This document shows positions 43,813 to 53,004 of a DNA stretch of 64,000 bases, piece by piece. The notes beneath the pieces are model-generated. The model was not told the DNA's origin. It saw only the letters and a list, made by a program, of their open reading frames with translations, and made no database searches. Each line of letters starts with the position of its first letter. The first letter of the stretch is position 1. The stretch is from Mesorhizobium sp. 131-2-1 (GTDB lineage: Bacteria; Pseudomonadota; Alphaproteobacteria; Rhizobiales; Rhizobiaceae): positions 5,828,501 to 5,892,500 of the forward strand of contig NZ_AP023247.1 in assembly GCF_016756535.1 (NCBI RefSeq), written 5' to 3'. Position numbers and translations under genes: made by a program.

Positions 43813-45300
43813 TTGGACAACAATGACGCAACACCAATCTCGTCTGGCGTACAGGGTCTCGACTACGTGCTTCGGGGCGGCTACGCGCGATATAGGTCTC
43901 ACTTGATCGAAGGCAGACCGGGCTCTGGCAAAACGACGCTGGGGCTTCAGTTCCTTGTAGCAGGTGCCAGAAAGGGCGAAAGGTGCCTCTATATTACGCT
44001 GTCGGAAAGCAAGCGGGAACTCCTTTCGGTCGCCGCTCGGCACGGGCTGTCACTCGACGGAATAGACCTTCTGGAACTGGTCCCTCCGGAGCTGAGCATG
44101 GATTCGTCCCAACTCCAAACGCTAGTTCATTCATCGGACCTCGAGCTGAGTGAGACGGTGCAGTCAGCTCTGGCCGAAATTGAACGGCTAAAGCCTGACC
44201 GGGTGGTTTTCGACTCTCTTTCCGAAATCCGATTACTCTCCCAAGGGTCGCTGCGCTACCGGCGCCAAGTTCTGGCTCTAAAGAGCTACTTTCTGCTCAG
44301 TAACGCAACCGTCCTCTTGCTCGATGATCTGACCGCCGAGCACGACGATCTAAACCTGCATTCAATTAGCCACGCCGTCATCAGAATGGAGCAATTATCT
44401 CCCACCTATGGCGGCGAGCGCCGCCGTCTGCGTGTCATCAAGATGCGAGGCGTCGAAATCCGTGGGGGCTTCCATGACTTTGTAATTCGTCCAGGAGGGG
44501 TAATTGTTTTCCCGCGGTTAGTGGCCGGTGATCATGATACAGGTGAAGTAAGCTCGCCCGCTCGAAGTGACAGTTCGGTTGACACCCTCTTAGGCGGCGG
44601 CTTGGCGCGGGGGACCAGCACGTTGCTCATTGGGCCATCGGGGGTCGGCAAGTCGACAGTGGCGTCAACCTTTTGTCATGCAGGCTTGATGCGTGGCGAA
44701 AGTGTGCTGGTGCTGTTGTTTGACGAGACAAAGCGGATATTCCTTGCCCGTGCCGCTGGTATTGGGCTGGATCTTCAGCCTTTCGTGGATAAGCGCCTTC
44801 TTTTGCTCGAAAAAGTGAATCCTGCCGAACTTTCTCCCGGCGAACTATCGTCAAGAATCCAGTCGGCTGTCGAGCAGGGCGATGCACGCATAGTGGTGGT
44901 GGACAGCCTAACTGGCTACCTCAACGCCCTGTCAGAGGAACAACATCTGGTGCTGCAGATGCACGAGATTCTGACATATCTCAACCAAAAGGGCATTGTC
45001 ACCATACTGCTCTTGGCCAATCACGGGCTTATCGGTCAGATGGCCGTACCAGTCGACATGACGTATCTGTGCGACTCAGTCATGTTGCTGCGGTTCTTTG
45101 AAAGTGACGGCCGCTTGCGGCGGGCGATTTCGGTGGTCAAGAAGCGCGTCGGTCCACACGAGGACACAATCCGCGAATTCAGGATAGGCGCCTCGGGACT
45201 GGTCGTGGGCGAGCCGCTTGGACAATTCCGGGGCATTTTGACGGGAGTGCCGTCATACCTGGGTAAAGAAGCCGATCTCCTTGCCAACGATACGCCTTGA
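43813..45300 (+). CDS. kaiC: KaiC-like two-domain RecA-family ATPase
   Basis: TTG 43813 follows GGCGAGG and lies just after an EcfG-type promoter; upstream frames would begin before it. The 495-residue protein has two KaiC domains: P-loop 1 HLIEGRPGSGKTT (Lys40) with Walker B RVVFDSLSEI, and P-loop 2 LLIGPSGVGKST (Lys280) with IVVVDSLTGY. The EE pair after strand 2 is altered (ITLSES; LLFDETK). No kaiA or kaiB is nearby. Homologues outside cyanobacteria usually act in stress or phosphorelay control. It overlaps the kinase gene (TGATG). Confidence 0.88.
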   Translation: MDNNDATPISSGVQGLDYVLRGGYARYRSHLIEGRPGSGKTTLGLQFLVAGARKGERCLYITLSESKRELLSVAARHGLSLDGIDLLELVPPELSMDSSQLQTLVHSSDLELSETVQSALAEIERLKPDRVVFDSLSEIRLLSQGSLRYRRQVLALKSYFLLSNATVLLLDDLTAEHDDLNLHSISHAVIRMEQLSPTYGGERRRLRVIKMRGVEIRGGFHDFVIRPGGVIVFPRLVAGDHDTGEVSSPARSDSSVDTLLGGGLARGTSTLLIGPSGVGKSTVASTFCHAGLMRGESVLVLLFDETKRIFLARAAGIGLDLQPFVDKRLLLLEKVNPAELSPGELSSRIQSAVEQGDARIVVVDSLTGYLNALSEEQHLVLQMHEILTYLNQKGIVTILLLANHGLIGQMAVPVDMTYLCDSVMLLRFFESDGRLRRAISVVKKRVGPHEDTIREFRIGASGLVVGEPLGQFRGILTGVPSYLGKEADLLANDTP

Positions 45301-46337
45301 TGCTGGCTCCCGAAATTCTGATACTGGCCCCAACCGGGCGCGACGCGAAAATTGCGGCCGCAATTCTTCGTGCTGCAGGGATTTCGGCCGTTGTTTGCTC
45401 CAAATTGTCCGAGGCATTGCCGCTCCTGGAAAACGCGCATGGTCTCGTTGTTGCGGAAGAGGCCTTGCTCACTGCCGACAGGACTGCATTTGCGGCCTGG
45501 CTTGAGGACCAGCCGGCATGGTCGGATTTCCCCGTCATACTCCTCACCATGCGCGGCACCGAATTCGATGGCCGCCTTGCATTCCTCGATCGCTATCTGG
45601 TTGTTTTAGAACGACCTTTCCTCGCTTCGAGCCTAACCAACTGCGTGCGTTCGGCGCTGCGCGCCCGCGCGAGGCAACTGGAGGTCAAGGCCTTTGTGGA
45701 GCAGACGCAGGAAGTGGCGAAACGCCAAACACTTCTGATCCGTGAACTCCACCATCGGGTCAAGAACACGCTGGCGAATGTTCGGGCGATGATGACCGCG
45801 ACAGCAAGGTCAAGCGACAACGTCGAGGATTTTGTAAGAGATTTTTCGGCCAGGATCGTTTCCTTGGCCGAAACCCACAGCATGCTGACCGACGACTATT
45901 GGCAGACCGCGCTTCTTCACAACTTACTTGAGGCCCAACTTCGCCATTATGATACCAAAGATACGATGCGAATCGTCCTGGAGGGACCTGACGTACCCCT
46001 AGTTGCAGATGTTGCCATCCCAATTGGCATGGCATTTCATGAACTTGCCTCGAACTCTTCGAAGTACGGCGCGCTATCCAACCCGCGGGGGCGGCTTGAA
46101 GTCCGGTGGTCAATCATTTCGGACGGGGGTGCTGACACCGTGCATCTTGATTGGTCCGAGCATGATGGTCCAACGGTGCAACTGCCGAACCGCCGGGGCT
46201 TTGGAATGACCCTGTTGGATAAGGTTGTCGCCGTTCAATGCAACGCCAAGCTCAAAATGGACTATCCCCCGGATGGCTTTCGTTTTGTCATGGACTTACC
46301 GCTACGCGGGACAAGACTGGTGCCGCCATATGTATGA
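45300..46337 (+). CDS. HWE-type histidine kinase with a degenerate receiver
   Basis: The start ATG overlaps the kaiC stop. Residues ~1-125 resemble a receiver (EILILAPTGRDAKIAAAILR, FPVILLTMRG) but lack the acidic pocket. Then come a coiled linker, the HWE dimerisation box LIRELHHRVKNTLANVRAM with His near 152, and a short HATPase (GMAFHELASNSSKYGAL, GFGMTLLDKVV). HWE kinases often feed the PhyR/NepR/EcfG stress pathway, which would fit the EcfG-type promoter in front of this operon. That link is inferred. Confidence 0.88.
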   Translation: MLAPEILILAPTGRDAKIAAAILRAAGISAVVCSKLSEALPLLENAHGLVVAEEALLTADRTAFAAWLEDQPAWSDFPVILLTMRGTEFDGRLAFLDRYLVVLERPFLASSLTNCVRSALRARARQLEVKAFVEQTQEVAKRQTLLIRELHHRVKNTLANVRAMMTATARSSDNVEDFVRDFSARIVSLAETHSMLTDDYWQTALLHNLLEAQLRHYDTKDTMRIVLEGPDVPLVADVAIPIGMAFHELASNSSKYGALSNPRGRLEVRWSIISDGGADTVHLDWSEHDGPTVQLPNRRGFGMTLLDKVVAVQCNAKLKMDYPPDGFRFVMDLPLRGTRLVPPYV

Positions 46338-47292
46338 AATGCAGACAATAGGGATTGCTGAGCAATCCAGTTGCTTGCGCTCAGCAACGTGCGGGCCAAC
46401 GCTGAAATTCCAAACTTTTGCGGGCAAGGTATCGGCCAGGGTCTGAACCCGTGGGAAAAGCTAGCCCGGGCTGACGCCAGACACAGCGTCGTCGGATCTT
46501 GGCGATGTCCGGCAGCCGCTCGCCTGAGTGCCCTTCGTCAACATAGATCAGATCTATCGCAGGCGAACTTTTGGAGCAGACGGAGATGCCGAAATCGCCA
46601 TTGCCTGTGGCTTTGCATCGTGCTCGCGTTGTTCCAAATGCTTCTGCGATATTTTCGGCGTCGTTCCGAGAGCCTGTCGGAGCTGAATTGCACAGCGGAG
46701 ATTCGGCCTTCGGCCGAGCTTCAACTGTCGCGTCCGGAAAAGACGGCGTTGCCCCGTTAGACGGAGAAGGTTGGTTTCGAGTTTGTGTTCCTCTACCAGT
46801 CCTCAGAAACGAACAATTCTCTGCACGCTAGTGCGGGTCTCTGAAGCCCAGTGTTGGCGCGGTCCGTGGCTAAGAGCTGGGGACCGGCTCGCGTCGCAGA
46901 CGAGCAAATTGCTCTCCATCCTGGCCCACATTCTCCGAGCTGGGGAGTGGCCCGTTCCAACCCCAGGCTATCGATTTCAGAGATCTTAACGAGATAGACG
47001 AGCGAAGGCGGATGGCGGTTTTGTGCGTCTCTCGCCCGAGCAAACAGCACGTTTTTTGGTCCGTAGAACAAAGGGATAGCGGACTTGCAAATCGCTTCGA
47101 ATATCGTCGTGATGCGACATCAACTTAAGATCACGTGAATGGCTGTGTCCAACATGGCGGCCCCTGCGGCCGGCTCGACATATTAGCGAAAAATAATAAT
47201 TGCGTTGAATCAACGCTAAGACGTAAATTACGTGAGATACGCGCGCTTAGGAACGTGTTCAGTCGGGCGTGCAAAGGGAGGGACGGGAACGA
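46338..47292. other. no recognisable gene
   Basis: Only short, composition-driven frames are present. CATATTAGC at 47179 is one more copy of the recurring ATATTAGC box and may be a promoter for the gene at 47293. Confidence 0.4.
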
Positions 47293-47910
47293 ATGGCTCA
47301 ACATGCCAATTCGGTCCATGAGGGGTCCGGGGCGGCGACGCAGCTAGGCGAAGACGAAGTCCGCGCCCAACTCGACCGGATTCGATCCAGTCCCGATTTC
47401 GAAGTGCCCGACCGGGCGCGGAAGTTTCTGTCCTGCATCGTCGAAGAAGCGCTGACCGGGCGCGCCAGCCGCATAAAGGCTTATTCGATAGCGACCGAGG
47501 TCTTTGGCCGCGACGCGTCTTTCGATGCCCAAAATGACCCTGTTGTCCGCATAGAGGCGAGCAGGATCCGTCGTGCGCTCGAACGGTATTACCTGACAGC
47601 AGGTCGCGACGATCCGCTGGGCATCGAGATGCCCAAGGGGGCCTATGTTCCAATCTTTGCTCGGCGGATCAGGGCTGGCAATCGCCTTGAACAATCGCGG
47701 CGTTCGGACAGCAAGGAACGGCCGGTGGCAGGTCTCGAACGTGCGCAACATTCTCGGACGCCAATCGCTTGCGAACTTGTTTTTATAAGCGGGAATTTGC
47801 GCGGCCGCAGCCCCAAGCCACGAGTTGCCTATGAAGCGTACGGGAACAAAGGCACGACCTTTCTATGGCGACCTGGTCAGCCCGTAGGACTGGATAGAAT
47901 GTCAGAATGA
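47293..47910 (+). CDS. truncated N-terminal module of a cyclase-like TPR protein
   Basis: ATG 47293 follows GGGAGGGACGGG. Residues ~20-130 form the helical N-terminal domain seen in rhizobial adenylate-cyclase/TolB-TPR proteins: ARKFLSCIVEEALTGRASRI, KAYSIATEVFGRDASFDAQN, DPVVRIEASRIRRALERYYL, MPKGAYVPIF. The rest of such proteins (transmembrane helix, FlgO/TolB and TPR parts) is missing; the tail is basic and random-looking and runs into the 3' end of the duplicated secreted-protein unit. Probably a broken gene. Confidence 0.6.
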   Translation: MAQHANSVHEGSGAATQLGEDEVRAQLDRIRSSPDFEVPDRARKFLSCIVEEALTGRASRIKAYSIATEVFGRDASFDAQNDPVVRIEASRIRRALERYYLTAGRDDPLGIEMPKGAYVPIFARRIRAGNRLEQSRRSDSKERPVAGLERAQHSRTPIACELVFISGNLRGRSPKPRVAYEAYGNKGTTFLWRPGQPVGLDRMSE

Positions 47911-48267
47911 CTTAGGCGGCACGTACAGGCAGATCGTGCTGTCAGGGTTGCCAGAAGGAAATTCACGATGCCGGCCTGCCGTTGCTTTTTGGGCATGGCA
48001 CCAATGGAAATGCATGTCGTGTGACTGACGCACCCTGCTGTCGCCGTAAGGCAGCGACTGGCCGGACGGCAGCTTGAAGCCCTTGCTTGTTTCGAGAACC
48101 GTGCCATCGGCCATCGGCTCGCAATGCACGTCGTGGCAGCACTGTTTTTCATACCAGCTGTCATGTGCCGATGCCAACGGCATTCCGAAAGCGCAAGCTG
48201 CGGCGATGATAGCGCCCAACCTAGATGCGCCGAGGCACCCCCTCAATGGCCAGATCATCAAATACAT
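47902..48267 (-). CDS. exported Cys/His-rich protein, paralogue 3
   Basis: From ATG 48267 the 121-residue protein has a signal region (RLGAIIAAACAFGMPLASAH) and a mature domain with WYEKQCCHDVHCEPMADGTV, KGFKLPSGQSLPYGDSRVRQ, DMHFHWCHAQKA and ICLYVPPKSF. It is the paralogue of the protein at 41651, with an extra loop (FPSGNPDS) before the last motif. The metal-binding look of the Cys/His blocks is inference. It overlaps the truncated gene at 47293 by 9 bases tail to tail. Confidence 0.7.
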   Translation of the reverse strand: MYLMIWPLRGCLGASRLGAIIAAACAFGMPLASAHDSWYEKQCCHDVHCEPMADGTVLETSKGFKLPSGQSLPYGDSRVRQSHDMHFHWCHAQKATAGRHREFPSGNPDSTICLYVPPKSF

Positions 48268-48344
48268 TAGGCTTATCTGATATGACGGCGCAAGCGCTGC
48301 CAGGAGCGGCGCGTGAGCCACGACAGCGCGCGTTTTCGTCGATC

Positions 48345-48425
48345 CTGCGAAGCGTGATGGCCCGCCGCCAGGGCAAGCAGCGGACTTCTTGTCCCGCGCC
48401 GTTCGCATATATTAGGCTTCTCTGA
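48345..48425 (-). repeat. family A repeat, degraded copy 5
   Basis: Pieces of the hairpin (GGCCCGCCGCC...AGCAGCGGAC) and of the TTGTCCCGCGCCGTTCGC box remain, ending in CATATATTAGG, which may now act as a rightward promoter for the cytochrome gene. Confidence 0.5.
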
Positions 48426-48472
48426 TCATTCGCGTATTATGGGCGGGCGGCAATTGGTCAGGGAGAGCGAAT

Positions 48473-48952
48473 ATGCGAACAATCGACCTTTTTGCGGCCG
48501 GCGCTCTGTGCATTGTGCCTTCCAGCCCGCTGGCAGCCGATGCGGTTTCCGCCGAACGCGGTTTGTATATTTCAATCATCGGCGGCTGCCATTTCTGCCA
48601 CACGGAAGGATACCGTGAAGCCGATGGGAAAATTGACCCGGAGAAAGCTTTGAAAGGCTCTTCCATTGGCTGGCAGGGTCCATGGGGGACCACCTATGCA
48701 GCAAACCTCAGGGACTCGGCGATGGGCTTTAACGAGGACAAATGGGTCGACCACCTCAAGAACAAGGTCAATTTGCCGCCGATGCCCTGGTACCAAGTCC
48801 AGGCCATGAGCGACAGCGACTTGCGTTCCATTTATCTCTACATCAAATCACTCGGACCACCCGGCGAGTTGGCCCCGTTTTACCGGGAGCCCGGCAAGGA
48901 GCCGAGGACACCTTACGTCACACTAGTGCCACCTCAGACACCGAAGAAGTAA
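48473..48952 (+). CDS. exported c-type cytochrome
   Basis: The 159-residue protein has a signal peptide (MRTIDLFAAGALCIVPSSPL) and one heme site GGCHFCHTEGY (CxxCH) near residue 40. Later, MPWYQVQAMSDSDLRSIYLY supplies a likely Met axial ligand. Domain shape (a single heme, ~130 mature residues) fits small periplasmic electron carriers of the kind that pair with dehydrogenases. No partner dehydrogenase is in the window. ATG 48473 follows GGGAGAGCG. Confidence 0.88.
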   Translation: MRTIDLFAAGALCIVPSSPLAADAVSAERGLYISIIGGCHFCHTEGYREADGKIDPEKALKGSSIGWQGPWGTTYAANLRDSAMGFNEDKWVDHLKNKVNLPPMPWYQVQAMSDSDLRSIYLYIKSLGPPGELAPFYREPGKEPRTPYVTLVPPQTPKK

Positions 48953-49008
48953 CGACCTATTGAAAGCAGGGATGGTTAACCATCATTAGGCCCCGCAGGA
49001 CTTGGGCC

Positions 49009-49130
49009 TTCAGTCTTAATTGAGAAAGTTCTAATGTGCCGATAGCTTAGCCAGCGCGGGGGACTTTTACCTAATCCCGCAGTGGCCGGTGCAGTGCGCA
49101 CCCGCAATCCCAACTGCACCGGCCATCCCT
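49009..49130. repeat. structured intergenic repeat, family B copy 3
   Basis: CAGTCTTAATTGAG, TTCTAATGTGC, then GTGGCCGGTGCAGTGCG...CAACTGCACCGGCCAT with a perfect GGCCGGTGCAGT/ACTGCACCGGCC stem. Confidence 0.65.
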
Positions 49131-49270
49131 TTCGGATAGGTAGCCCGTGGAGAACTCAATTCCTGACCGTAGCGGGATGGCCAGCCGCTGCCATCTGTCT
49201 GTTGAATGCGGCCGCCTCGCCTGCCGTATCGAATGGACGAGGGTTTTTCATCCCTCGCGACACCCATTCC

Positions 49271-49492
49271 TCAATCCGCCACGCCGGCCTCATGGTGGAC
49301 GATTGCGTTAAGGATCACCTCATAAACGCTGCCAGTCTCTTTCTCGATCTCGGTGCTGCCGATGCCGAGCGCCTTGGCGTCGGCAAATAGGTTTTGGGTC
49401 AATTCAGCGACAGAGATGATGTCAGAGCCGACGGTCTCGGTGACGCTGTTCGAAATCCACTTATGCAGGAAATTGACGCCGCGTGTGCTCAT
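49271..49492 (-). CDS. DUF768 family protein, second copy
   Basis: From ATG 49492 the 73-residue protein (MSTRGVNFLHKWISNSVTET, AELTQNLFADAKALGIGSTE, VYEVILNAIVHHEAG) is close to the DUF768 copy at 22477, including the weak ribosome site. The longer frame upstream is not needed. Unknown function. Confidence 0.85.
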   Translation of the reverse strand: MSTRGVNFLHKWISNSVTETVGSDIISVAELTQNLFADAKALGIGSTEIEKETGSVYEVILNAIVHHEAGVAD

Positions 49493-49706
49493 CTCGCCAT
49501 AAGCCGGAGGGCGGCGTGAGGTCCCGCCTGGACCATCACATTGGAAGAAATCCACGGCTCCGTTGAACAAATGAGAGCCGACTTCGTTCTGTCTGATCCC
49601 AGACTAAGGCAGAGGATGATTTTTGGGCAAGCAATTGAACAACAGCGACGCCGACACCCCTTCGACGTTTAGCTATTCTTCATATATGCGTGCTTTCTAA
49701 TTCTTC

Positions 49707-50948
49707 ATGACAATCGACGTCCTTAGTCGCATTTGGCGCATAACGGCCAGAATGGGCGGTGCCACGACCGCGAACGTTGCCGTTATCTTTGCATTCACCT
49801 TGCCTTTCGTTGTTGGTGCCGCCGGCCTCGGTGTCGAGACTTCGCTTTGGTACTATAGTAGCCTGAAGCTGCAGGCGGTGGCCGATGCCGCTGCCTATGC
49901 CGGCGCGCTGGAAAAGGTCGCCGGGTCCGACAAGCCGACCATCGTCGCCGCCGCCACCCAGTCGGCAACCTCGAACAACTTTGTTGCGCCGGGCACCATC
50001 CAGGTCAATACGCCGCCATTGTCCGGCCCGAACACCGCGAAAAAAGCGGTCGAGGTCATCGTCCAGCAGAATCTGGACCGCTACTTCACGGCAATCTTTA
50101 ACTCTGCGCCCGTTTCCGAGAAGGCAAGGGCGGTGGCGCTCATCAACGACGCCTCGAAGGCTTGCGTCCTGGCGCTCAACAAGTCCGCCGCCCAGGCTGC
50201 GCTCTTTTCCGGCAACACCACCGTCAACCTCACCGGCTGCTCGGTCATGTCGGACTCGGTGGCCGCGGACGCCATCAGGACGCAGGGGTCGGCGACGCTC
50301 AAGGCCGACTGCCTGATCACGGTCGGCGGCATGGTGCTGAACAATCCGGTGACCACGACCTGCAAGTCCAACCTCACCAAGGCCCTGCCCGCATCCGATC
50401 CTTTCTCCAGCCTGCCGACGCCCACGGGCGGCAACCCATGCAAGAGCGTCAACGGCAACAAAACCACGCAAACGCTCCAGCCTGGAACCTATTGCAGCGG
50501 CATGGATCTCAAGGGCAATGTCACCCTGCAGCCCGGCGTCTATGTCGTGCAGGGCGGTATGAAGGTCAACGCCAACGCAGTCGTCGCCGGCAGCGGGGTA
50601 ACCATCTTCATGGCGGGCAGCAACACCGTCAGCATGAACGGCACCGCAACGGTGACGCTGAGCGCGCCGACCTCCGGCGCCTATTCCGGCGTGCTGTTTT
50701 ATGGCGACAGGACGGGGAACGCTGCGCAGAGCACATTCAACGGCACGGCGACGTCGCTTTTGACCGGCGCCATCTATTTCCCCAAGCAGCAGGTCAATTA
50801 CCTCGGCAACTTCTCAGGGAACGGCGGCTGCACCCAGGTCGTCGCCGATACCATCCAGTGGTCCGGCAGCACGACCATCAAACAGAACTGCACCAGCCTT
50901 GGGATGAAGGACATTCCGGCGACGCAGTCCGTTCAGCTGGTCGAGTAG
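49707..50948 (+). CDS. TadG-like pilus-assembly protein
   Basis: The 413-residue protein starts with a short cytoplasmic segment and a transmembrane helix (ANVAVIFAFTLPFVVGAAGL), then GVETSLWYYSSLKLQAVADA, AAYAGALE, the N-terminal pattern of TadE/TadG proteins. The rest is a long Ser/Thr/Gly/Asn-rich periplasmic domain of beta repeats (NGNKTTQTLQPGTYCSGMDL, MKVNANAVVAGSGVTIFMAG) with paired Cys. No other tad gene lies nearby, so it may work with pili encoded elsewhere. Confidence 0.85.
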   Translation: MTIDVLSRIWRITARMGGATTANVAVIFAFTLPFVVGAAGLGVETSLWYYSSLKLQAVADAAAYAGALEKVAGSDKPTIVAAATQSATSNNFVAPGTIQVNTPPLSGPNTAKKAVEVIVQQNLDRYFTAIFNSAPVSEKARAVALINDASKACVLALNKSAAQAALFSGNTTVNLTGCSVMSDSVAADAIRTQGSATLKADCLITVGGMVLNNPVTTTCKSNLTKALPASDPFSSLPTPTGGNPCKSVNGNKTTQTLQPGTYCSGMDLKGNVTLQPGVYVVQGGMKVNANAVVAGSGVTIFMAGSNTVSMNGTATVTLSAPTSGAYSGVLFYGDRTGNAAQSTFNGTATSLLTGAIYFPKQQVNYLGNFSGNGGCTQVVADTIQWSGSTTIKQNCTSLGMKDIPATQSVQLVE

Positions 50949-51787
50949 CCAACCTAACTCGAATGGGCATGGGACTCCTCGCTTCTTCGGGCTGACAGTT
51001 GCCCATCATATTAATCAGCGCTAATATATGCGTTTCCCTGCTCGGAGAGGGGTTCCGACGTGGAGAGGTTCTTCTTGGCAAGCCCGTTGGCTGCGATGCT
51101 GATGGTGTCGGCGGGCGAATGCTGGTCCAAGGATAGCGCTCCGAAGAGACTGTCAGAGCTATCAGCGCTCAGATGTATTCCGACATTCTGAGGCGAGCAT
51201 GCTTGCAAGGTCATCGGTGTCCAAGCAGCCAAATTGAGAGCGGCTTCAAAAGGCACTTCCAGGAAATGAGACTGGCTTTGACGCAGGAAGGAGCCACCAT
51301 CCTGCCCAATGTGAGTGAGAACGACAGAGCGTGGTCTCTCTCGGAGATCGAATTTGACGCCAAACGGCGGCTTGGTCTCCCAGCCCAATTCGGCTGTTCT
51401 GGTGGGTACTGGCTCTACGAAAATCGGGGCTGGTGACCCCGGTGCCGTCGGGCGGCAACGCCACGGCGGCAGTACTGCAACCAGCGGAGGTCTTTCGCAT
51501 GCGCCCGGCAGCACTGCGGCTTCGACGATCCGTCAAGCGCTGTGGCCCCTGTTGGGCTTTGCTGACTGACATCAAGACATCAATCCAGCGGGCAGGCCCG
51601 TTTGCGAGAACGGACTCCTGGGAGTGTCGTCCGATGACGCCAGCCGAGGAAGCCAAGATTTTGGAGTGGTACTATCCACCCTATATGATGTAGGCCCATT
51701 CGAAATCCAGAGTCTCGCCAGCTCGCGTTGGTGCTGGCCGCGGCGTCTACCGCCGCCCAAGCGTCTGGCACGCTCCTGCAAGCAGCA
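50949..51787. other. no gene that can be supported
   Basis: A minus-strand stretch near 51020-51220 (SLFGALSLDQHSPADTISIA) looks somewhat protein-like but lacks a start and ribosome site. CAGCGCTAATATATGCG at 51016 carries the recurring GCTAATATA box. Confidence 0.35.
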
Positions 51788-52675
51788 CTAGCTCTCTTCG
51801 CGGAAATCCTGAAGCGACGCGTGACGCAAATCGTCTTCGCCCCGCAGGTGCTTCACACGGCCGATCAGCCCCGGCTTTACCCACTGCGTGGCCGGCCGTT
51901 TCATGCCCTTGGGCGGAGGCCCAGCGTGCCCCTGGACGCGTTCCCAGAGGCGTTCTCGCATCTCCCGGTTCAAGGTGATGAAGGCGCTGCCGACATAGCG
52001 GCCTGTGCGCCGCTCTGCCATCAGAGCGAAAGCTGGCTTGCCGGCCTCCCGTTCGACACCAAGCAGCTCGTATTCGTCGATCGTGAACGTCTTCGTCTTC
52101 AGCCAGGCCGTCGAGCTGCCAGAGCGATATTTGCTGTCCTTGCGTTTCGACACCATCCCTTCGAGCCCGGCTTGGTCGACCAGGTGGAAGATGGCTTTGG
52201 CATCGCCCGGTAAGGCCTGGCTGAATTGAATGCGGCCACCTTCCGGGATCATCTCGGCCAGGATCTCGCGACGGTCTTCTAGGGGCATGTCGCGTAGGTC
52301 GTGGCCATCTAAGTGGAGGAGATCGAAGGCGACGAAATACAGATCATGCTGCCGACTGGTGATGGCCTTGCGCAGCGCTTTGAAGTCGGACAGGCCGGCA
52401 TCGTTCAGAACGATGATCTCGCCGTCAATGATGGCGCTCTCGACCTCCAGCTCGGCTGCTGCTTTGGCGAGGTCACGGTATTTCGATGTCCAGTCGAGAC
52501 CGCGCCTTGTGAAGATGCGCGTGCCTTCGGCATCCCTGACGATCTGAGAGCGGTAGCCATCAAATTTAACCTCATGCAGCCAGCCATCGCCCTCGGGAGG
52601 CTTGTCCACGAGGGTAGGCATAAGAGGTTCGATGAACTCCAACCGGCCAACGCCGGCATTCACTCGCTTACGCAA
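51788..52675 (-). CDS. ATP-dependent DNA ligase (LigD ligase-domain type)
   Basis: The 295-residue protein has the adenylation domain with motif I WLHEVKFDGYRSQIVRDAEG (Lys near 39), motif III DLYFVAFDLLHLDGHDL, motif IV/V GLEGMVSKRKDSKYRSG and WLKTKTF, and an OB-fold domain ending RVKHLRGEDDLRHASLQDFR. This is the stand-alone ligase half of LigD, used in non-homologous end joining with Ku, or in repair. No polymerase domain or ku gene is nearby. The start is a TTG at 52675 or the GTG at ~52663. Broken copies lie at 6479, 21479, 23316 and 26550. Confidence 0.9.
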   Translation of the reverse strand: MRKRVNAGVGRLEFIEPLMPTLVDKPPEGDGWLHEVKFDGYRSQIVRDAEGTRIFTRRGLDWTSKYRDLAKAAAELEVESAIIDGEIIVLNDAGLSDFKALRKAITSRQHDLYFVAFDLLHLDGHDLRDMPLEDRREILAEMIPEGGRIQFSQALPGDAKAIFHLVDQAGLEGMVSKRKDSKYRSGSSTAWLKTKTFTIDEYELLGVEREAGKPAFALMAERRTGRYVGSAFITLNREMRERLWERVQGHAGPPPKGMKRPATQWVKPGLIGRVKHLRGEDDLRHASLQDFREES

Positions 52676-52798
52676 AACTCGGCCCCGATCGGTCCAGCGG
52701 CTACGGTGTACAGATGAAAGTTTTACTAAATTAGCAATGATGCATGACGAGTCCTATAAATGGCTCAGCCGGCGGCGCACCCCTCAATAAAGGCCCAC

Positions 52799-52845
52799 CG
52801 GTCAGGCCCGGCACTGGCCTACCCCGCCGGGTGCCAAGCCGCCCT
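52799..52845 (+). repeat. structured intergenic repeat, family C copy 4
   Basis: CGGTCAGGCCCGGCACTGGC...GGGTGCCAAGCCGCCC, the family hairpin with two changed bases in the stem; AAATTAGCAATGATG lies ~70 bases upstream. Confidence 0.5.
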
Positions 52846-53004
52846 TTTCGCTTCCGCATCTGCGTATCCGCCTCTCGTATCGCAAGAGTCGAGGAGCGCG
52901 CCGGTTGAATGGGAGTCGCGGATCGCTTCGGCGACAAATCTTTCACCGTGAAAGATTTCCAGACAGGACCAGTGCGGCCCCCGAACGGATGATGGCCCCC
53001 GCAC

